The position numbers were made by a program, and so were the translations under genes. Under the pieces are notes generated by a model. That model did not search any database, had not been told where the DNA came from, and saw only the letters and a list, made by a program, of their open reading frames with translations. 64,000 bases of DNA from Hymenobacter lucidus (GTDB lineage Bacteria > Bacteroidota > Bacteroidia > Cytophagales > Hymenobacteraceae): assembly GCF_020447265.1 (NCBI RefSeq), contig NZ_JAJADR010000011.1, positions 1-64,000 on the forward strand, read 5' to 3'. Positions within the stretch are counted from its first letter, which is position 1. Each line of letters opens with the position of its first letter. Below are positions 8,175 to 14,607 of this stretch, one piece after another.

Positions 8175-9329
8175 CTAGTCCAGAATGGAGATGCCGAAGC
8201 TGATAACCTGGGCCTGAGGGCCGCGGTTGTTTTTGAACAGCTCGTTCATGTTGTACTTCACGAACAAGTCGATGCCACGCACGCCCACGATACCCTGCAC
8301 GCCGTATTGAAAGTCTTCCAGGTTGAAGCTGCCGCGGTCCTTGTCTTTGCGGGTGTGGCCCTCGTCTTCGTACTTGATTTTGGTATGGCTGGCCAGGCGG
8401 TAGCCCGCGAAGCCGCCTGCCCCAATCCGGAACGCGTCGTGCCCGGAGCGGTCCTGAAACTTGAGCTTGGCCATTATCGGCAGATTGATGGTGGTAGTGG
8501 CTAGCTTGCTTTTCTCCAGGCCCAGCAGCGGCTCCCGCACGATATCGGTGCGGGTATCGGTAGCCAGCAGGCGGCGGTTGTTGTCAAACATGTAGTTGTT
8601 GAAAGCCAGCTCCGGGCCCAGCGTGAGGTGGAAAGGGCTGCGGCGGCCACCCACCCGGATGTCGTAGTGCCAGTTCAGGCTGATGTAGCGGGAGCCAGTG
8701 GGCTTCAGGTCAAATTGCTCCTCAGCCAGGCCCGAGCGGTTGGTCAGCGCGTTCAGGCCCAGGTCGATGGAAAAGTCGCTGTGCACGGCGCGGCTGGCGC
8801 GCTCCTCCTGCTTGCGGCGCCGGCTGGCCTCCCGCAGTGAGTCGCCGTGGTTGGTCTTATCCCGGCCAATGTTGATGGACACCTCATCGTCGTCCTTTTG
8901 GTCGCCGTGCTTGGCACCTTCCTTCACCGAGATGCTGAACACCTGCCCGAACTTGTAGCCTTTCACAGCCACGTTCCGGGTCGGCTCCTCGTTGCGCACC
9001 GTAACCCGGATCTGCTCGGGGGCCTGGGTGCCGGGGCGCTCCTTGGCCGGGTAGAATTCCATGGTTACGGCGCTGTTGCCCGCATTTTTACTGGCGGCCT
9101 CGGCCTGCTGAATGTAGCGGTCGAGCAGGGCCATGAGCGTATCGAGACGGTAGGTACGCAGCTCCCGCAGCTGTTCCTTGTTCTTGGTATAAAGCGTCAT
9201 GGTGGCCTGGTTGGGCAGTTTCACCACAATGGTATCGTCGTTGGCGGGTTTAGCGGCTGCCTGGGTGCGGGTGGGTCCCGCCAGAACCGTCAGCAGCAGC
9301 AGGGCCAACAGGGAGGAGAAGCGTTTCAT
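8175..9329 (-). CDS. Outer membrane beta-barrel protein
   Basis: Exported protein of 384 residues with a signal peptide (MKRFSSLLALLLL ... TQAAA). Residues ~30-190 are a polar region with a lysine- and aspartate-rich stretch. From ~195 the chain alternates aromatic and polar strands (DLGLNALTN, YISLNWHYDIRVGG, HLTLGPELAFNNYMFD, FRIGAGGFAGYRLASH) and ends with VISFGISILD, typical of small PorT-like outer membrane barrels. It is the third gene of a minus-strand set after a sigma factor and a single-pass membrane protein, only ~20 bp from the latter, so it may be an envelope component whose genes are controlled by that pair. No enzymatic motif is visible. Confidence 0.75.
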   Translation of the reverse strand: MKRFSSLLALLLLTVLAGPTRTQAAAKPANDDTIVVKLPNQATMTLYTKNKEQLRELRTYRLDTLMALLDRYIQQAEAASKNAGNSAVTMEFYPAKERPGTQAPEQIRVTVRNEEPTRNVAVKGYKFGQVFSISVKEGAKHGDQKDDDEVSINIGRDKTNHGDSLREASRRRKQEERASRAVHSDFSIDLGLNALTNRSGLAEEQFDLKPTGSRYISLNWHYDIRVGGRRSPFHLTLGPELAFNNYMFDNNRRLLATDTRTDIVREPLLGLEKSKLATTTINLPIMAKLKFQDRSGHDAFRIGAGGFAGYRLASHTKIKYEDEGHTRKDKDRGSFNLEDFQYGVQGIVGVRGIDLFVKYNMNELFKNNRGPQAQVISFGISILD

Positions 9330-9350
9330 GACAGAGGAAGTTGAAGAATC

Positions 9351-10268
9351 TTAGAGTTGAATGACTTTGGTGGCCGAGTGGTTGAACACATTGACCTGCA
9401 CGGTTACCGTTTCCGGTATCCCTACTTTGGGCAGCTTTACCCGGCCATCTTTCACGGCCGTTTTGGCTTTGTGAAATAAGTTTTTGAGGTGAGAGTCCGA
9501 CTCGTATGGCTGCGGCGCGTCCGCGGCAGCTACTACTACCGGAGCGTCGGTGCCGCGGTGCACTTCCACTTCGATAGCGCCCGTGGGGGCTGATGAGACG
9601 GGGGTAGGAGCAGCTGTAGCCACTGCGGCTACCGTTGTGGGGGCTGCGGAACGCTCCGGTTGCGCGGCAGCGGGTACTGTAGGAGTAGCAGAAGAAGCGG
9701 CCAGAAGGGGCTGCCGGCTTGGCGCCGGAGCCGTCCGTGGGCGGGTCACCGATTCGGCCTTGCTGGCCTTTGGCGCTACGGCTGGCCGGGCGGTGGCCAC
9801 CGCCTCGGAAGCCGCCGCTTTGGTGGGTGCCGTCGTAGCGGCCGGGTTGGTGGCACCTACAGTGGCCGCAGCTGGCTGGTCTTCTAAGCGGCTAGATGCA
9901 AGGCCGTTGGTGGCAGTTGCCTGGGTAGCGGCAGAAATTTCGGTAGCAGTGGCAGCATCCGTAGTTGCCGCTCCACCCAACTTATCAGCCGTAGTAGCTG
10001 CCTGAGGAGCCGACGGGTGGGGCGTGGTAGTAGCCAGCTGGCCGGTAGCCGCATTGTTGCCCGCCGGCGACGAGCTACGCAGCAGCCAGCCCCCACCGGC
10101 CACGATGAGCAGCGCAAGCATGGCCGCAGCGGCGTAGAGCCACATGGCCGGGCGCTTTTTGGCGGGCTTAATTTCGGCTTCCAGCTGTTCCCACAGGTAG
10201 GCGGGCGGTGTGGGGGCGTGGTGCTGCAGCTGGTCGCGGAACAGCTTATCAATATCTTCCGGTTGCAT
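9351..10268 (-). CDS. Single-pass membrane protein, probable anti-sigma factor partner
   Basis: A 305-residue protein with a short cytosolic N-terminus (LFRDQLQHHAPTPPAYLWEQLE), one membrane segment at about 42-63, and a long Ala/Thr/Pro-rich periplasmic region up to ~235 that is low in complexity. The last ~50 residues are more ordered. The N-terminal 'D.LFRd.L..h...pP...We.le' pattern is common in membrane proteins encoded beside sigma factors in Bacteroidota. Its start codon overlaps the sigma gene by 20 bp, implying translational coupling. An anti-sigma role is inferred from position and topology; no zinc-binding or FecR domain is seen. Confidence 0.6.
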   Translation of the reverse strand: MQPEDIDKLFRDQLQHHAPTPPAYLWEQLEAEIKPAKKRPAMWLYAAAAMLALLIVAGGGWLLRSSSPAGNNAATGQLATTTPHPSAPQAATTADKLGGAATTDAATATEISAATQATATNGLASSRLEDQPAAATVGATNPAATTAPTKAAASEAVATARPAVAPKASKAESVTRPRTAPAPSRQPLLAASSATPTVPAAAQPERSAAPTTVAAVATAAPTPVSSAPTGAIEVEVHRGTDAPVVVAAADAPQPYESDSHLKNLFHKAKTAVKDGRVKLPKVGIPETVTVQVNVFNHSATKVIQL

Positions 10269-10824
10269 AATATTCTTTCGGTGAGGAGGTGGAGGCGCTC
10301 ATACTGGCGGCAGCCAGTCGGCGCTGCAGCATGGCGCGGGCCTTGCTGAGCTGCGATTTGGAAGTGCCTTCCGAAATACCCAGCAGCTCGGCAATTTCGG
10401 GGTGGGAGTAGCCTTCCAAGGCATACAGGTTGAACACGGTGCGGTAGCCGGCCGGCAAATCGGCCAGCAGGGCCAGCAAGTCGGCCGCGTTCAGCTGACT
10501 CTCGGCCTCGGCCGGCGTCACGGCCAGCTCGGTGTGCGAGTCGTCGATGGCCAGGTGCAGGGGCTCCTTGCGGCGCAGCTGGCCCAGGGCTTCGTTCACC
10601 ATGATGCGGCGAATCCAGCCCTCGAAGCTACCCTCGTGCCGGTACTGATCCAGGGCCCGGAACACTTTGGCAAATCCGCCCAGCATGGCTTCCTCCGCGT
10701 CTTCGCGGCGCCGCAGATACCGGATGCACACGCCCAGCATCATGCCCGCAAACCGCTCGTAGAGCAGCTTCTGGGCGCGGCCACTGCCTTGGCGGCAGGC
10801 GGCTATGAGGTCGGCGTCAGTCAC
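10249..10824 (-). CDS. RNA polymerase sigma factor, sigma-70/ECF family
   Basis: Sigma factor of 191 residues. Region 2 covers ~15-95 (YERFAGMMLGVCIRYLRRREDAEE, then FEGWIRRIMVNEALGQLRR). Region 4 covers ~125-180 (LPAGYRTVFNLYALEGYSHPEIAELLGIS and a recognition helix SKSQLSKARAMLQRRL). The size and two-domain layout fit the ECF group. The start is taken as GTG at 10824, immediately before TDADLIAACRQG, where family members begin; a TTG at 10878 would add 18 residues. It overlaps the downstream membrane protein gene by 20 bp, so the two are probably one operon with the beta-barrel gene. Confidence 0.88.
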   Translation of the reverse strand: MTDADLIAACRQGSGRAQKLLYERFAGMMLGVCIRYLRRREDAEEAMLGGFAKVFRALDQYRHEGSFEGWIRRIMVNEALGQLRRKEPLHLAIDDSHTELAVTPAEAESQLNAADLLALLADLPAGYRTVFNLYALEGYSHPEIAELLGISEGTSKSQLSKARAMLQRRLAAASMSASTSSPKEYYATGRY

Positions 10825-11051
10825 GGGAAGGAAAGGTAGAATCGAACGATAGTAGCGTGTTTGGCGGGTTAGATGCAACCTAATAGGGCGGGGTTGCCTC
10901 CGGATAAGTTTTTTTGCCTGAGAATTTATGTGTTTCTCTTATTTGTATATGTAATGTTCTTTATGTCAATAAGTTAATAGAGTAATGGATACTCGATTGA
11001 GAAGTGAATTCTCTCCGCAAACAACGGCAAATTACTTAGCCAAAAATGAAA

Positions 11052-11101
11052 TGCCACTTCCCGCACTCCGGGGCTTGCGCGCTGGAGTGCGGGAAGTGGC
11101 A
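11052..11101 (-). terminator. Strong terminator after the CHAT gene
   Basis: A perfect 18-bp inverted repeat (TGCCACTTCCCGCACTCC and its complement) with a 14-nt loop begins 21 bp beyond the stop codon of the minus-strand CHAT gene. It is followed on the minus strand by ATTTCATTTTTGG. It marks the end of the two-gene hydrolase/caspase locus. Confidence 0.8.
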
Positions 11102-11121
11102 GCTACCGGTGGGCCGGCAAC

Positions 11122-14100
11122 CTAGCGCCAGTACAGTAAATAATCGGTGGCCTGGCCGTAGTGCTGATAGGCGCCCCAGGTAGAGCCGCCGCTGCTGTAG
11201 ATGCAGTTGCGGGCCGAGGCAATGGCTTTGCCCAGCGTGGCCGGCGGGTCGTTGTTCGGGACCTGGTTGGGGTAGTCGGGTTTCAGTAGCGTTGAGGCTT
11301 TGCGGCCCACGAGCACCTGCGCGTAGAATTCACGGGCAAAGGTGAGGGCCAGCTCGTCGTTTACGGGCCAGCCAGTGCCGAGGTAGTTGCGGACGCCCCG
11401 CTCGAAGAAGGCTTCGGCAATACCGGCCAGGCTGCCGTTCAGATTGTCGGCGGTAAAGGATTCTCCGTCGCGGATAACAGCCGAAAAGCAGGCGTTGGCA
11501 AATACCAGCCGGGGCACGTGGCGGGCCCGGAATATCTCCCGAGCCGTCAGAATCCGGTCTTTGCCGAACACCCAGCCTTGGCGGGTAGGCTCGTTGGGTG
11601 TAAAAATGCCGTGCCCCGCGAAGTGAATGACGTCGAAATTGCCGTTCAGAATCAGGGCCATGATTTCCAAAAAGTCGCACTCGGCCTCGCCGATGCGCTC
11701 CACCACATCAAGCTTAACCGGGGGGCGCGCCGAGGTTTCGTGCATATGGGCCTTAATGCTGCTCAGGATTTCGACCACGGCCCGGCCTTCGCGCCGGGCG
11801 CCGGGCAGTTGCAACTCTGGCTCGGGGGCGGGGTCGGCAATGACGAGGATGCGCAGGCTGTGGTTGCGGGGCGGCGGAATGCCGGGCTTGGGCGAGAGCA
11901 TCGTGCGAAACTGCCGGGCCAGTTGCAGCTGCCGGCTCAGTGAGTGCCGGGCGCTGGCCGAGCGGCCCTCACTGGCCATGCGGTTCTGGAGCTGCGCGAA
12001 GCAGGCCATTTCCCAGGGCAGGCTGGCCGTGCTACGGTCGAGCACGAAGGTAAGCGGCTCGGAAAAGTAGTCCTGAAAATCCAGCGGAAACAATAGCGTC
12101 GACATCAACTCGCCGTAGGTTTCCTGTTCGCGCAGCATCACCGCATCCATCAGGCGGCCGGGCAGGGTGCTGGGAAAATACGGTTGCACGTCCAACTCCC
12201 GCACCGGAATTACGGCTCCGTCAATCAGGGCCGTGAACCGGTAGCGCGTGCCGTCCCGCTCGATGGTGATGCGCGGACCCCATTCGGGCTTGGGCAAGTC
12301 GCCGGGCGCCTGCGCCTCGGCCTCGCCGGACGGGTTGGCAGCCGGGGCCGGGCGGGCTTCGGCGCGGCACTCGGCTTTGCGAAAATCCAGCTCCAGGCCT
12401 TGCATCAGGGTTTGCCGGTTGGTTTGGAGCTGATCCAAAAACTCAACCTGGCACTTGAACTGGGTTTCGTCGCGGGCCAGCAGCGTGATATCCAGCGCCG
12501 GCTGCTCGGCCTGGCCGTTGGGGCCGCAGCGGTCCAGGCCCTCGGCCACGCCCTGCAGAAAGCTCATTAATGCGCCTTTCTCGCTGAGGCTGCCGCGCCC
12601 TTCCCGGCCCCGGGTACCGAGCACCACCGCCGCAAAGCGGTAAATGCCCAGCGAGGCCGCCGTGAAGCTGGCATTGCTCATCAGAAAGCGCAGGTCGTGG
12701 TGGGAGTAGTGGCCTTCCTCGCCCATGCCCAGCAGCAGCAGCGCCCGGGCCTTCAGCCGGTCCTGAATACCGGGCAGGCTGGGCCGGGGTAGGTAAAATA
12801 CCTTGCCCAACTCGCCGCTGAGCAGGCCCTGGTCGATGGCGCGCCCAATCCAGGAGTTGAGGGCCACGTCGAGGTCCCGAAACCGGTTGGTGAGCGGCGC
12901 GCCGACGTAGCGACCCACCATCAGCAGGTCCGTATCGACCTGGCGGATATCCTGTTGCAGCACCCGTAGCGTTATTTTCTTGCGCTGTTCCCCCGGGTGG
13001 CTGGTATCGGACGGTAAGTTGTCGAGGCGCTGGGTGGGGTTGGCTTCGCCAGCGGCGGCTCGCACCAGGGCTTCTTCGGCGGCCATGTACTCGGCCGTGG
13101 GCTGGTGGCCGTCGTCGGTATCGGGTGCGTGCCGGGCGGGGCGCAGGCGCTCGGCAATAAACTCCAGCGAGGTACCGGCAATATCCTCGCCGATGGGCCG
13201 GTGCCAGAATTTTTCCTGCTGACTGAGCGTACGGGTAATGATGGGCTGCGCGGGCAGCGTAGACGTGCGCTGATTACGCAAAATCTCATCAATCGACTTT
13301 AGCACCAACGAATTGCGTAGCAGGCTGCCATGCGTTTCATCAATGTAATAGGTCGTCAGCTCGGCCACGGGATTGGGCGGAGGCGGTGGGTCGGTAGTGG
13401 GCGGAGTGAGCGGGGTTACTGGCCGGAAAGCTACCCGGCCGTCACCGTTCAGGGTTTCGTGAAACCGGAACTCGCCCGTCGAAACGATGTCGAGTCGGCA
13501 GATGGTGGGTTGGTTGCAGCCCATAATAGCCGTCATACTGCCCCGGTCGAGGGAAAGGGGCTCGGCGGCCAGCTTTTCGTGGAAGCAGCAGGCACTGGTC
13601 AGCAAATGCTTGCGCACCGGCAGCGGCATCCAGGTGCCGCGCTGGTAGAGCTCTTTGGCCGCGCCGGCCAGTAGTGCCTGGGGCGGCAGCATCTCGTAGG
13701 TAGCCGGAAATGAGTTGAAGATGCGCAGCACCGCGGGCAGGCTGTTGGGCAAATCCAGCTTGTCGAGCCAGCGTATTAGCTTGTCGGTGCCGGTCAGGAG
13801 CTGCACGGCCCAGTAGGTGCCCTCGTTGGGCGTGCCCACCAGCACGAGGCGGTTGGCCTGGGTGTTGCCGTGGGCCGGGTACCACAGCGTCGGGTTCAAC
13901 TGCACGAAGCGCCGGGCCAGCAGGCCGCCCGAGCCGTGGGCCACCAGGTGCAGGGGCTGCTCGGCCAGCTGCTGCTGGCGCAGAAAGGCCGCCAGCTCCT
14001 GGGCGCTGACGTCCAGGCTCAGCCGCCAGTCGTAGGCGAAAATGTGCACGTCCCAGTAGCGGGCCAGCGTCAGCACGGCCCGCGCGTAGAGCCGCAGGCT

Positions 14101-14517
14101 GGGGCCGGTTACCGTCACCTCGGGTAGCACGGCGGGCCGGTCGGGGTCGTCTTTGGCCTTATCCACGTCGTGGTAAACCTTCAGCGGATTCAGCCCTCTG
14201 GTAATAGCCTGCAGATTCAGCCAGAACGGTTCCCCGTCGACGCTCAGCTCGGAGCCCATAAAATCGGGGATGAGCACCACCGATTCCCGTGAAGTTTGGC
14301 CGGGGGTGTGGGTTTGGGGAAGGTCGGGCTTGTGCAGCTCGTTTTTGAGGATAAGCTCGGTTAGGTATTGAAATTCCTCGTCGCCGAAATAGTGCCGCAG
14401 CTCCTTTTCCCAGACTTGCTCCTCGGCCGAAGGGCTGCCTTGCTGCCGGGCCGTTACTACCTGGCACAGGTTGCGCAAGGGCCGGGGCCACTGCGGATTA
14501 ATAGACGAATGGCTCAT
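11122..14517 (-). CDS. LCAT-like lipase / aminopeptidase-N-like domain / CHAT protease fusion
   Basis: Protein of 1131 residues with three recognisable blocks and no signal peptide. Residues ~78-410 resemble lecithin:cholesterol acyltransferase-type alpha/beta hydrolases: nucleophile elbow AHGSGG with Ser196, candidate acid Asp359 in NGDGRV, and candidate His396 in DETHGS. Residues ~515-665 resemble the N-terminal domain of M17 leucyl aminopeptidases (DTDLLMVGRYVG, ARALLLLGMG, LRFLMSN), without the metal-binding catalytic domain. Residues ~800-1131 are a CHAT caspase-like protease, with LPWE at ~833, His969 in HFAGHG and Cys1010 in FANACFS. The intact dyad suggests activity. It lies 90 bp downstream of the metacaspase fusion gene on the same strand. 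A host-defence or self-killing role is inferred from CHAT biology. Confidence 0.85.
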   Translation of the reverse strand: MSHSSINPQWPRPLRNLCQVVTARQQGSPSAEEQVWEKELRHYFGDEEFQYLTELILKNELHKPDLPQTHTPGQTSRESVVLIPDFMGSELSVDGEPFWLNLQAITRGLNPLKVYHDVDKAKDDPDRPAVLPEVTVTGPSLRLYARAVLTLARYWDVHIFAYDWRLSLDVSAQELAAFLRQQQLAEQPLHLVAHGSGGLLARRFVQLNPTLWYPAHGNTQANRLVLVGTPNEGTYWAVQLLTGTDKLIRWLDKLDLPNSLPAVLRIFNSFPATYEMLPPQALLAGAAKELYQRGTWMPLPVRKHLLTSACCFHEKLAAEPLSLDRGSMTAIMGCNQPTICRLDIVSTGEFRFHETLNGDGRVAFRPVTPLTPPTTDPPPPPNPVAELTTYYIDETHGSLLRNSLVLKSIDEILRNQRTSTLPAQPIITRTLSQQEKFWHRPIGEDIAGTSLEFIAERLRPARHAPDTDDGHQPTAEYMAAEEALVRAAAGEANPTQRLDNLPSDTSHPGEQRKKITLRVLQQDIRQVDTDLLMVGRYVGAPLTNRFRDLDVALNSWIGRAIDQGLLSGELGKVFYLPRPSLPGIQDRLKARALLLLGMGEEGHYSHHDLRFLMSNASFTAASLGIYRFAAVVLGTRGREGRGSLSEKGALMSFLQGVAEGLDRCGPNGQAEQPALDITLLARDETQFKCQVEFLDQLQTNRQTLMQGLELDFRKAECRAEARPAPAANPSGEAEAQAPGDLPKPEWGPRITIERDGTRYRFTALIDGAVIPVRELDVQPYFPSTLPGRLMDAVMLREQETYGELMSTLLFPLDFQDYFSEPLTFVLDRSTASLPWEMACFAQLQNRMASEGRSASARHSLSRQLQLARQFRTMLSPKPGIPPPRNHSLRILVIADPAPEPELQLPGARREGRAVVEILSSIKAHMHETSARPPVKLDVVERIGEAECDFLEIMALILNGNFDVIHFAGHGIFTPNEPTRQGWVFGKDRILTAREIFRARHVPRLVFANACFSAVIRDGESFTADNLNGSLAGIAEAFFERGVRNYLGTGWPVNDELALTFAREFYAQVLVGRKASTLLKPDYPNQVPNNDPPATLGKAIASARNCIYSSGGSTWGAYQHYGQATDYLLYWR

Positions 14518-14555
14518 CGGCGGAGGCAGAATACGTGCGCATAACGGATAGCACA

Positions 14556-14595
14556 GCGGGCCTTTCGGGGGCGGAAAGGCTGCCGGAAGGCCCGC
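14556..14595 (-). terminator. Hairpin between the two caspase-fusion genes
   Basis: GCGGGCCTT at 14556-14564 pairs with AAGGCCCGC at 14587-14595, and an inner CCTTTC/GAAAGG pairing lies in the loop. It sits between the stop of the metacaspase gene and the start of the CHAT gene. It lacks a clear T-run, so partial termination or transcript processing that sets the ratio of the two proteins is possible. Confidence 0.5.
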
Positions 14596-14607
14596 TGCCA
14601 GGTTTTT

